64,000 nt of DNA from Pegoplata infirma (Eukaryota; Arthropoda; Insecta; Diptera; Anthomyiidae): NCBI GenBank assembly GCA_963921195.1, contig OY992537.1:19741125-19805124 (forward strand), given 5' to 3'. The notes under the pieces were generated by a model. The model did no database searches and was not told where the DNA came from. It saw only the letters and a list, made by a program, of their open reading frames with translations. This document shows, piece after piece, positions 34,750 through 43,779 of the stretch (positions within the stretch are counted from its first letter, which is position 1; each line of letters opens with the position of its first letter). The translations under genes and the position numbers were made by a program.

Positions 34750-36296
34750 AAGATTTTCATTAACATTTAATTTTTAAAGTCATTTATTTTTGTTCTGTAA
34801 GTAAAAACTACTGGTTATTCCTTAAATTTTTAATGATTTGTGTAAGTAATTTTTTTTTAAATTGTTGGTATTTTTTAATAAGATATCATTAGTTTTTACC
34901 TACACAAGTAGGTTATTTTTTTTGAAGAAAAAAAAAATCATAAGCTATTTATAGAAATATGAAAACAATGTTTGTATCAAGTGACTTTGGCACGATGGGT
35001 AGAGTGGCTGGCCAGAATGTAGTTGATTGTGGAATCGATTCCCCAAAATTTTATTAAAAATTTTTAAAAAAATATTTCAATAGAAAATTGTAAAAAATAA
35101 CCTACGAAATCATTAATTTTTAATGTTTTCGTACGTTTGTTTTTTGGAATTTGTTGGTAAAAATAACAGAACTATCATTAATTTGTAATGTTTTCGTAGG
35201 TTATTTTTTTCGAATTTGTTGGTAAAAATAAAAGAAAAAAAACTTAATTTTTTAATGTTTAATGTTATTTATTTTAGAAAATTTTGTCAACAGTAAAAAA
35301 TAAATGTTGATGTTTGTTAAAACAAATGAATGATTACTGGGATGGTTTTTAATTGTTTATTCACTGGTTTTAAATGTGTTTTTCATTTGTTTTTGCCAAC
35401 AAAATATTTTGACTGAATAAGAAGACGATTGGAATAGCCAAACGTGATCCTGTGATAAACTCAGAAAGTAATCCTTAGTCGATCGGTATGCATGAAGTTA
35501 GGGTCTGGACTAATATTTCAGTTTGTTATACACTTAAGCACAAATGGATAATCTGATGTTGGTGACTGTATTTGTACAATGTTACTAGACGTTACTGATG
35601 TAATTGAAGTAGTGAATGTAGTACCATGAATAGTGAGCATCGTCGTCTATGCAGCTCCAATTGTAATAGTGGTCGTCGTTGTGGTTGTAAAAATGACTTA
35701 AACATAGGTTGTATATAACTACTCGTACTAACTAACAATAGCTGTACTTAAACGCCGTTAGAATATTTTTCCAATGTAATATTATCTTCAAAACATGTGA
35801 TGGTTGGTTGAAATTTGAGTTTTTTTTTTTTTTGTCGATTTTATTGTACTTTGACTGTTTTTTGTCTGTTGGTTTTTAAATTTTTCTCGTATTAATTAAA
35901 AAACACCAGCTTCAACTTCATATATAAAATGGACAACAAATAAAAATGGTTTACGCTGATTTTGCAAAATCTATGTGAAGGATGCAAACATTAATTTTGT
36001 TACTAAACAGCTGATTTTTCTAAATTCTATTTTGTTAATTATTTACTAAAACTAACTATAGGCATTGTCAACATATAGTTTCATTTAACTTATTTTGGTA
36101 GTTTTATTTTTTTCCTTAATTCACCAGAAAACTTAAAAGCTGAAAAATAAAGCCAACTTAAAATTATGTAACACAGTGCAACAAAAGTGAACAAAAAATT
36201 TATGCAGATGTGAAAATTCATGTTGGTTGGATTCTTTGAACGAGTATTTTTTAAATTCTGTAAACTTTATTTAACAAAACATTCAAAACTACCTCT
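34750..36296. other. Unassigned DNA with a 2-copy tandem repeat and a tRNA-like patch
   Basis: 35124-35262 contains two direct copies of a unit of about 64 bp (ATCATTAATTT, AATGTTTTCGTA, GAATTTGTTGGTAAAAATAA). 34987-35043 is tRNA-like (see findings). 35440-35770 is slightly richer in GC but has no identifiable gene. Remaining parts are AT-rich and show relatedness to the ACTCAAAA repeats near 35300-35420. Confidence 0.4.
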
Positions 36297-37910
36297 TTTT
36301 TATACCTTCCTCTCTAGTGATAGAGGGTACATATAAGTTTGTCATTCCGTTTGTAACACCTTGAAATATTGGTCTAGGACCCCATAAAGTATATATATTC
36401 ATGATCCTCGATAAATTTTAAGACGATCTAGCGATGTCCGTCCGTCTGTCTGTTGAAAACACGCTAACTTTGGAAAGACTTTACGAAGGCTCCTGAAGTT
36501 TGGCATATATGTTGGGCATTTACCTGGTCATTATAATCCAGCAAAATCGGTCCAGTGCACAGAGGTAAAAACCGGCCAAAACTAAAAAAAAAAAAATTTA
36601 TTTTTTTTCAAATTGATGCCAAATGAGAGCTTACGCTTCAAAACAAGCGATTACAAAGTTTTGTGTCAATCCCTTGACTAGTTTAGGTTTTATAACGAAG
36701 CAAAGTTGAGTATTTGTATTTATTTTTTTTTTAAATTTAAAAGTTGTGATTTGCTACTTTGAAATCCAAGTAGGCTGTAAACTTAAAAAGAAGAATGTTT
36801 GCCTTGAAATTGATATATTTTAAAAATTTAGGATTATTTTTACATGTCAAATGCATTTCGGTAATTTCGAGTGCGTGGATCAATTTAAACAGTGGTGGTG
36901 GAAATAAATTTTAAAAAAATAAAGAAATTATGAAAAATACAAACTTTGGAAAGCCCAAAAAAATACTTTTTGCTCAAAATTGCTTTTAAGTCGATATACC
37001 ACAAATTAGTGTTAGGGTTCCCAAGTAAGTACCAATTAAGATCAGTACCAAGTTTAACCAAATCTTTCAGTTAGAGCCTTTTAAAGTTGGGTCATTTATA
37101 TCAAATAAAGAGCTTTTTGAGCTGTGGAAATCACATAAAAAAATAAGATGGATGAAATCTGACAATTAAGACACAACATCTTAAAACACCTTCAAAAAAT
37201 TTTTTTTCGCGAAAAAAAAAATTTCCCGGAAAAAAATCCGCGGATTTTTTTTTCGCTAAATTGGTTTATTATTATGTTCTTAACCTACCTACACTATTTT
37301 ATAAGTTTACATAAAAAATTAAAGAAGTAATAGAATTTTGGCCGGAATTTACCACTGTGCAGTGGTTCAAAAGTTATTAGCAAAAGTGTGAATTTCGGCA
37401 AAGGTTTTCCATGAATTTAAGAGATAAAGCACACAGTAACTTTCGAACAACAATTCTGAGAGTGCTGAAGTGTGGCATATATATTTGTCGTTTCTCTGTC
37501 CCGGTTCATTTTTAATATCAACCAAATCGGTTCAGTGGTTTCAGAGTTATAAGCAAAACCCTGAATTTCAGATTGGTTTCACCAAAAATTCGCGTGTTGA
37601 AAATCCCGATTTTTAAAAAACAAACTTTAAAAACAATGAAAAGCCACAAAAGTATTTTTGTCACTCAGAAATATATTTACACTAAAAAAAAAAAAAAAAT
37701 ACACTCGAAAAAAATTTTACACTCAATAAAAAAAAGTAAATTATTTTTTTTTTTTTTACAAAAATGACAAAAAAAAGTTTTTTACACAAAATAAAATATT
37801 TCTAATCAAAATTTCAAATTTTTTTACATTAAAAAATTACTATCCTTTAAAAAGGGCTTTGTGGAGGGTATTCATAGATTCGGCCAAGTCGAATGTAACT
37901 TTTTATACTT
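36297..37910 (+). mobile_element. mini-me-type retroposon, copy 2, unexpanded
   Basis: The left end (TATACCTTCCTCTCTAGTGA, ATAGAGGGTA), the core GATCTAGCGATGTCCGTCC and the right end (GGAGGGTATTCATAGATTC, GGCCAAGTCGAATGTAA) match copy 1. Here the GTCY tract is only GTCC-GTCC-GTCT-GTCT followed by GTTGAAAACACGC. Copy 1 has the same flank after its array, so this copy shows the ancestral short tract. It is interrupted by the Transib-like element. Confidence 0.85.
36558..37359. mobile_element. Transib-like non-autonomous element
   Basis: The termini CACAGAGGTAAAAACCGGCC and, inward from the right, CACAGTGGTAAATTCCGGCC are inverted repeats of about 24 bp. They begin with the CACAGTG-type heptamer that Transib elements share with V(D)J recombination signals. 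A 5-bp duplication CAGTG flanks it (36553-36557, 37360-37364), the Transib target length. Removing the element and one duplicate restores GGTCCAGTGGTTCAAAAG, the sequence of mini-me copy 1 at 15428-15445. The 802-bp body contains no transposase. Confidence 0.85.
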
Positions 37911-38117
37911 GTTATATGTCATTTATTTAGTACATCCAAAAATTTAAATATTTAAAAAAGTGGGGTTATCCGCCATCTCAATTTATTTCTGGGGCTATTT
38001 GAGTTTCGCGGATTTCAAGAAATTTAAATTTTAAACAATATTTTTTTATATTTTTTTACAAAAATGAACATCGTGACCGTGATTTATTTTTTTCTACTTA
38101 CGTGAGCGTGCATTAGC
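37911..38117. other. No recognisable feature before the gap
   Basis: AT-rich DNA with no gene or bounded repeat, ending at the assembly gap. Confidence 0.5.
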
Positions 38118-38317
38118 NNNNNNNNNNNNNNNNNNNNNNNNNNNNNNNNNNNNNNNNNNNNNNNNNNNNNNNNNNNNNNNNNNNNNNNNNNNNNNNNNNN
38201 NNNNNNNNNNNNNNNNNNNNNNNNNNNNNNNNNNNNNNNNNNNNNNNNNNNNNNNNNNNNNNNNNNNNNNNNNNNNNNNNNNNNNNNNNNNNNNNNNNNN
38301 NNNNNNNNNNNNNNNNN
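38118..38317. other. Assembly gap of exactly 200 N
   Basis: Two hundred consecutive N bases. The round number suggests a placeholder, so the true distance and content are unknown. Reading frames that seem to cross it are meaningless. Confidence 1.
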
Positions 38318-38319
38318 GG

Positions 38320-38549
38320 GTGGATAGGTACCTGGGTACCTTCATGCAAATTGTATGAGAAATCTAATTTTTTGTCTTGTATTGTACAAAAAATCGATGG
38401 TTAATGATATAATATTAGAATTTTACTCTCGTTTTCCCCTTTTCATATATTTTTAAAATCCTACACCCAAAAAAAAAAATTTGTAATATCAGCAACTTTT
38501 TTGCTTTTTTGCTTTTGAAAACGCAATAGGTACCCAGGTACCTGTCCAC
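38320..38549. mobile_element. Small MITE with palindromic GGTACC ends, abutting the gap
   Basis: GTGGATAGGTACCTGGGTAC at the left and, inward from the right, GTGGACAGGTACCTGGGTAC are inverted ends of about 20 bp with one mismatch. GGTACC(T/C)GGGTACC is itself nearly palindromic, so each end can also fold alone. The body is AT-rich and non-coding. The left end lies 2 bp from the gap, so more of the element could be missing. Confidence 0.7.
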
Positions 38550-38569
38550 ACACATAAGGGTTAAATAAA

Positions 38570-39162
38570 CAAATCAACTATGGAAAAAGTTACTGACAAC
38601 GATGTATTTGATAAAAATGTAAAAATAGTAGCTAATCACTATTTAATAGTTGTTTTTATTAAAAAGCAGACGTAGTTGATATTTACTATGTAATACTAGA
38701 AGTAGTTGTTATAAATGACCTATTTTTTTTTAAATAAAAATGCAATATTTTGGTTTATATTTTTTAAATTAATTTATTAAAATTACACAATAAATATCAT
38801 ACGCTTATACCATACCATAAGATACATTTCATTTTCATTTAATCTGTTTTTGAGAGGCGCATTTAAAGTTGGTTGGATGCAATCAAATTGTTCTCCTTTC
38901 ATGGTAATTGATATGGACTCAAAAAATTGAAAATTATTAATTGTTTCATATTTTTTTTTTTAATTCAGACACTTTTCTGTTTTTATATTTTTTATTTTTT
39001 TGTTCGTTTTGAACTGTTTTGAGTTTCAAACTTCCAAATTTTAAAAAAATCGTTGTGATCAACTTTGTCCATAGTTGTTATTGATTATAAATAGTTGATT
39101 TGAAATTTATTTAAAACAACTATGGATTTTGTTAACTATGCTACTATGAAATTTTTTGGGTG
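38570..39162. mobile_element. MITE-like sequence ending TTTTTGGGTG at a TA
   Basis: The right end AAATTTTTTGGGTG abuts TA at 39163-39164. CAACTATGG-like words occur near both sides (38576 and 39117). The facing element begins eight bases further on. Its family, with CACCCAAAAAAA ends at TA, also appears at the centre of the palindrome at 47384. The left end is uncertain. Confidence 0.45.
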
Positions 39163-39174
39163 TACTCATTCGTA

Positions 39175-39470
39175 CACCCAAAAAAATAACTAGTGTTAAA
39201 CAGTCTAATGTGACTTAGGTAAATTTTTTTTATATTGAGTTCAAGAAATTGCTCAAGTTTTGACTAAATTGTATGTGACATTTATTTTGTAAAATAGCAT
39301 TGTATACAATATCAAATTTAACCTACACAAACTTGAATCTTTTACCTAAGTTTTTTTTTATAAATATAAATAAATTTAATTCAATAAAGTCGACAAATTA
39401 ATGCCACATTGTAAGCAACATATTGACAACACATTGTCTTTAATTTTTTATAAAAAACATGAGGAAGTAA
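39175..39470. mobile_element. MITE-like sequence starting CACCCAAAAAAA after TA
   Basis: It begins at TA (39173-39174) with CACCCAAAAAAATAACTAG and contains GACTTAGGTAAA and TTTACCTAAG in inverted orientation (near 39211 and 39340). The same words mark 47018-47757 and 54035-54150. The right end is not defined. Confidence 0.45.
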
Positions 39471-39574
39471 TTTTTTTCATTAAGTAAAAAGGTAAGCAAA
39501 ACGAATGTGTTTATATATTTGCTAAAAGTATATTAACCAAAATATTAACTTTCAGTTGCAGACGGTGGTGGTTT

Positions 39575-39727
39575 TGTAGAACAAAATACTTTGTTAACAC
39601 TTTGTGTTTGAATTTTTGTATTTAGAAAAATAAGCCTTTGAATATTTTGTAAATATTGAAAAGAAAATTTTTAATAAAATTTTGTTATTGTTCAATCAAA
39701 TTCAACCGAAAAGCTTTATTACCAATA
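39575..39727 (+). repeat. copia element 5' LTR
   Basis: 153 bp starting TGTAGAACAAAATACTTTG and ending ACCAATA. It is identical to the 3' LTR except for one A in an AATCAAA(A)TTC stretch. The TG...TA borders are slightly unusual; TG...CA is commoner. Confidence 0.95.
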
Positions 39728-39738
39728 GGTTATGGGCC
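39728..39738 (+). other. Primer-binding site (initiator tRNA-Met type)
   Basis: GGTTATGGGCC lies directly after the 5' LTR. The Drosophila copia primer site has the same GGTTATGGGCC-type sequence and is primed by a half-molecule of initiator tRNA-Met. Use of the same primer here is inferred. Confidence 0.75.
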
Positions 39739-39814
39739 TATTTGCTTTCGCGTTATAAAAGCGTTATTTGAAGGACAATATTAAGGAATTATTTATTTAA
39801 AGCAAAAAATAAGT

Positions 39815-42800
39815 ATGAGCGAAAATCGATTTTACGGTATTGAAAAGCTCAATCAGGATAATTATTATAATTGGAAGTTCAAGACCAAAATGTATTTGGT
39901 CAAGGAGGATTTATGGTCAGTAATTGAAGACCCTGCAGATAACACAGATACATGGAGAAAGAAGGACATGGAAGCTTTTGCTGTCATAAGTTTGTGCGTT
40001 GAAGACAATCAATTAATTCACATCCGAAATGAAAAAACATCAAAAGATGCTTGGAAAAAGCTTGAAGCTCAACATGAACGTGTCACCTTAAGTTCGAAAG
40101 TGCATTTAATGCGAAAAATATGTAGTATGCAATTAAATGAATCCAAAAATATGGAAATTCACATTAATACCATGATGGAACTATTTGATAAATTGCAAAC
40201 TATTGGTGATCAAAATTTTTCTGAAGATTGGCAAGTATCAATGTTATTAAGTAGTCTACCAGCAAGCTACGATAGTCTGATTACTGCTCTTGAAGTAAGG
40301 CCAGATAAAGATCTTACAATTCAAATGGTAAAAGGTAAATTATTGGAAGAATATTTGAAAAAATCTTGCCGTGACGATACACCTGACATATCAGCTCTAA
40401 AATTAAAAACTGTCAGGAATTCAGATATTAAGACCTGTTTTTTTTGTAAGAAAACTGGTCATCTCAAAAAGGACTGTCGTAAATATCAAGAATGGATAAA
40501 AAATAATAGAAAATCTATTAATGCTGCAAATGCTAATGAAGAAGACGATGATCAAGATGTTGAATTTGTGCTAATGACATCAGGAAAAGTTGATGTTGAT
40601 GATAGTTGGATAATAGATTCGGGTGCAAGCTGCCATATCGCCCGTGATGAAAATTTGTTTAGTGAAATAAATTACAATGCTAATGGACAGTCGATTTGTG
40701 TGGCAAATGGAAATTGTTCGCAGTCAAAGGGTAAAGGAGTATGTAAAATCAATGTTGGTTCGATGTCATTCAGTGTTAGTGACGTTTACTATGTTCCTGA
40801 TTTCAATTCAAACTTATTATCTGTAAGAAAGGTCACTGAAAAGGGTTACACAGTAAGTTTTAACAATAAGGAATGTATAATACAGAAAAATGCTAGGGTA
40901 GTTTGTAAGGCTTATCTTAACAATGGTTTATATACTTTAAATGCAACTTCTGAGAATGTAATGTCGGCTAATAATTGTAATAAAGGTTGTATACACTATT
41001 GGCATCGCGTTCTTGGCCATCATAATGAAGAAGGGATTAGAAAACTATTAAAAGATAATTTAGTATCAGACATTAATATAGTTGAATGTAAAAATCATAA
41101 AGAAACATGTGAAGTTTGTTTGCAAGGAAAATTTACTAGAAATTCATTTCCAAAAGAGAGTTTATCTAAAAGTAAGAAGTGTTTCGATTTAGTGCATTCT
41201 GACGTCTGTGGTGCTATATCGCCTGCAACATATAGAGGGTATAAATATTTCGTAACGTTTATTGATGATTATAGTAGATATTGTACGGTTTATGTTTTGA
41301 AAACTAAAGATGAAGTCTACAACAAAATAGTTGAATTTTGGAATCATGTAAAAAATCAGTTTGGTCATTACCCAAAAATAATAAGGTCTGACAGAGGTGG
41401 AGAGTACGTAGGTGAAAAAGTTAAAGCGTTTTTATCTAGCTGTGGAACTGAAATTCAATACTGTGTTCCATACAGTCCACAGCAAAATGGAGTCGCCGAA
41501 AGGAAAAATCGCACATTGATGGAAATGGTAAAATGCATGCTGATTGACTCGGGGCTAACGAAATGTCTTTGGGGGGAAGCTTTAATGATGGCAAATTACA
41601 TTCAGAATCGATTGTCATCAAGGAGTGTATCAAAAACTCCATATGAATTGCGGTATGGAGAAAAACCTACTTTAAAAAGTTTTCGTGTTTTTGGTTCTTT
41701 CTGCTTTGTACACGTCCCTAAGGAAAAAAGAAAGAAACTTGATGAAAAGGCGACTCGTAAAGTATTTATTGGTTATGATCTTAATTCAAAAGGGTTTAGA
41801 ATTTTTGATCCCAAGACGAACAAGGTACAGATTTCACGTGATGTTGTTTTTATTGATTCTAAGGATACCAGTGATGTCAGATTTAAAAATGAAAGCAAAA
41901 TGAAAAGTAATGATAGTTTAGTTTATTTTCCTTTGAGTCACCATAAGGATAACGGTGCAATAGATAATGTTGACATATTAGACTATTCTGAAAATTATTA
42001 TGGAAATGGCGATAATACTGAAGTAAATGAAAATGTAACGGATAATTCTAGTGAAGTTGAAGAAAATACTATTTCCAATCTAGAAATATCAGATTCTAAT
42101 GATCGTGAAGAAAATACAATATCGAATATAGAAATTTCAGATTCTGAACTTGAATTCTCTAGTTCTGTAGAAGAATTTGAAGATGCAATTCAAAGTCCAA
42201 ATCCAGCCATTAGGGTATCAAGTCGGATAAATAAAGGAATTCCTCCTAGAAGGTATCAGATTAATTCAGCAACTTTTACGATTGATCCACGTAATTTCAA
42301 TGAAGCTATTTCAATTAAGGAGGAGAAGTCACAGTGGATTATGGCTATGCAGGAGGAGTTGAAATCCATTAATGAATGCCAAACATGGACTCTTGTAGAT
42401 CTTCCACCGGGTCGAAAAGCAATCGGGTGTAAATGGGTTTTTAAGAAAAAATTAAACGAAAGAGGGGAAGTTGACAGATTCAAAGCAAGGCTAGTGGCAC
42501 AAGGATACAATCAGAAATTTGGTATTGATTACGATGCAGTATTTGCTCCAGTAGTTAAACAAACAACAACAAGAATTTTATTCTCAATTGCTGGTAAAGA
42601 GAAAATGCTTTTATATCATTTTGATGTTAAGACAGCTTTCTTAAATGGAGATTTAGAAGAAACTATTTACATGAAACAACCTCCAGGCTTTATTTCTCCA
42701 GGCTCACCTGACAAAGTCTGCTTGTTAAAAAAGAGTTTATACGGATTAAAACAAGCAGCCCGTTCTTGGAATCAGTGCGTTCATAATGTTTTGATTGAGT

Positions 42801-43159
42801 TTAAATTTAAGCAAAGCAGCATGGATCCTTGTTTGTATATAATGAATAATCAAGACGATGTACACTTTCTTTTGGTATATGTTGACGACATGATTGTTGC
42901 TAGCAAAAATAAAAACTTCATTGAAGAAATATTTGAAATGTTAAATTCCCGATTTGCTATGTCAAACTTAGGACCAGTTAAACATTATTTGGGAATGGAA
43001 GTTACTCGCGATCAAAATTGGAATTGCTTATTAAATCAAGAGCTTTATATTAAGAAAATTGTTGATGAATTTGGACTTCATGATTCAAAATTTTCTGATA
43101 TTCCATTAAGTCCATCTTACAATAAAACTGTAAATTCAGAAAACTTCTCATGGAAATGA
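39815..43159 (+). CDS. copia Gag-Pol polyprotein, truncated after reverse transcriptase
   Basis: 1,114 residues from the first ATG downstream of the primer site. Gag occupies about 1-235 and ends with a zinc knuckle CFFCKKTGHLKKDC (208-221). The aspartic protease has DSGA at 268-271. A pre-integrase zinc-binding region follows (WHRVLGHH near 396-403, then CEVCLQGK). The integrase core has its acidic triad at D463, D526 and E562, with 35 residues between the last two. Reverse transcriptase spans roughly 841-1085 with FKARLVAQGYNQ and YVDD at 1022-1025. A complete copia polyprotein is about 1,400 residues. Here the frame meets TGA at 43157, just after a deletion junction near 43142-43148, so RNase H is lost. 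Protease, integrase and reverse transcriptase motifs look intact. On entry the element would have needed RNase H in trans, or deletion followed insertion. Confidence 0.95.
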   Translation: MSENRFYGIEKLNQDNYYNWKFKTKMYLVKEDLWSVIEDPADNTDTWRKKDMEAFAVISLCVEDNQLIHIRNEKTSKDAWKKLEAQHERVTLSSKVHLMRKICSMQLNESKNMEIHINTMMELFDKLQTIGDQNFSEDWQVSMLLSSLPASYDSLITALEVRPDKDLTIQMVKGKLLEEYLKKSCRDDTPDISALKLKTVRNSDIKTCFFCKKTGHLKKDCRKYQEWIKNNRKSINAANANEEDDDQDVEFVLMTSGKVDVDDSWIIDSGASCHIARDENLFSEINYNANGQSICVANGNCSQSKGKGVCKINVGSMSFSVSDVYYVPDFNSNLLSVRKVTEKGYTVSFNNKECIIQKNARVVCKAYLNNGLYTLNATSENVMSANNCNKGCIHYWHRVLGHHNEEGIRKLLKDNLVSDINIVECKNHKETCEVCLQGKFTRNSFPKESLSKSKKCFDLVHSDVCGAISPATYRGYKYFVTFIDDYSRYCTVYVLKTKDEVYNKIVEFWNHVKNQFGHYPKIIRSDRGGEYVGEKVKAFLSSCGTEIQYCVPYSPQQNGVAERKNRTLMEMVKCMLIDSGLTKCLWGEALMMANYIQNRLSSRSVSKTPYELRYGEKPTLKSFRVFGSFCFVHVPKEKRKKLDEKATRKVFIGYDLNSKGFRIFDPKTNKVQISRDVVFIDSKDTSDVRFKNESKMKSNDSLVYFPLSHHKDNGAIDNVDILDYSENYYGNGDNTEVNENVTDNSSEVEENTISNLEISDSNDREENTISNIEISDSELEFSSSVEEFEDAIQSPNPAIRVSSRINKGIPPRRYQINSATFTIDPRNFNEAISIKEEKSQWIMAMQEELKSINECQTWTLVDLPPGRKAIGCKWVFKKKLNERGEVDRFKARLVAQGYNQKFGIDYDAVFAPVVKQTTTRILFSIAGKEKMLLYHFDVKTAFLNGDLEETIYMKQPPGFISPGSPDKVCLLKKSLYGLKQAARSWNQCVHNVLIEFKFKQSSMDPCLYIMNNQDDVHFLLVYVDDMIVASKNKNFIEEIFEMLNSRFAMSNLGPVKHYLGMEVTRDQNWNCLLNQELYIKKIVDEFGLHDSKFSDIPLSPSYNKTVNSENFSWK

Positions 43160-43410
43160 ATAATCAGGTGAATACACCAATTACAATTATGGAAGACAAT
43201 CAAAGTTGCATTAAGATGGTTTTTAATGAAAAATTTAATGCTAGGTCTAAACACATTGACATTAAATATCATTTTGTAAAAGATTATTGTTATACAAATT
43301 TTATAAGATTAAAATATTGTCCTACCGGGAAAATGATAGCAGATATACTAACGAAACCACTTATAAAATCACGATTACAAATGTTAAGGTCATTACTAGG
43401 GCTTGTCTAG
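43146..43410 (+). pseudogene. C-terminal remnant of the copia RNase H region, out of frame
   Basis: After the junction the reading resumes in another frame (MEMNNQVNTPITIMEDNQSC). It contains the ARSKHIDIKYHFVKD and ADILTKPL motifs that close Ty1/copia polyproteins. Taken with the upstream frame, about 200 residues between reverse transcriptase and this point are absent. The stop at 43408-43410 is close to the purine tract, so the normal 3' end of the coding region is preserved. Confidence 0.9.
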
Positions 43411-43420
43411 TTTGTAAACA

Positions 43421-43431
43421 AAGAGGAGGAG
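43421..43431 (+). other. Polypurine tract of the copia element
   Basis: AAGAGGAGGAG immediately precedes the 3' LTR, the position from which plus-strand synthesis is primed. Confidence 0.9.
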
Positions 43432-43585
43432 TGTAGAACAAAATACTTTGTTAACACTTTGTGTTTGAATTTTTGTATTTAGAAAAATAAGCCTTTGAAT
43501 ATTTTGTAAATATTGAAAAGAAAATTTTTAATAAAATTTTGTTATTGTTCAATCAAAATTCAACCGAAAAGCTTTATTACCAATA
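43432..43585 (+). repeat. copia element 3' LTR
   Basis: 154 bp, the same as the 5' LTR apart from one inserted A, ending ACCAATA directly before the GGTTT target duplicate. Confidence 0.95.
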
Positions 43586-43779
43586 GGTTTATCAGAACAT
43601 TTGCGGCATCCGCCACACACTTTAAATCGGAACTTTTAGACAGTTTACATTTTAAGAAACGGGATACAAAACAAATTTAAGAGAACCCAATCATGCCTCA
43701 AGTGTTTCAGCAGAGGTAAAAGTTTAATATATAAAAAACAATTAAAAAACCCTAGACCTTGGTCTCACAATCTGGTACA

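Larger units (their letters stand above)
39575..43585 (+). mobile_element. copia-type (Ty1/copia) LTR retrotransposon, internally deleted
   Basis: Complete element boundaries are visible: two LTRs of 153 and 154 bp that differ by one A, a primer-binding site, a purine tract, and an identical 5-bp target duplication GGTTT at 39570-39574 and 43586-43590. The domain order protease, integrase, reverse transcriptase is that of Ty1/copia. RNase H is largely missing and the frame is broken there, so this copy cannot complete its own cycle. Near-identical LTRs indicate a recent insertion, and therefore probably mobilisation by a complete relative. Confidence 0.97.
39556..43680 (+). pseudogene. Candidate host exon split by the copia insertion
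   Basis: An acceptor-like TTAACTTTCAG ends at 39555. The 19 bases that follow, joined across the copia element and one target copy to 43591-43680, form an open frame of about 37 codons (beginning VADGGGFIRTFAASATH) ending in TAA. Base composition is far richer in GC than the neighbourhood, which fits coding DNA. A GTAAGC word upstream near 39491 could be the donor of the preceding intron. I do not recognise the protein. If real, the copia insertion disrupts it. It could also be a captured fragment or chance. Confidence 0.3.

Noticed and set aside
38094..38349. Minus-strand reading frames across the N gap
   Set aside because: They consist almost wholly of unknown residues from 200 N bases.
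41436..42510. Minus-strand frames within the copia polyprotein (41436-41642, 42256-42510) and a plus-strand frame at 41685-41903
   Set aside because: They are out-of-frame shadows of the well-supported Gag-Pol frame.
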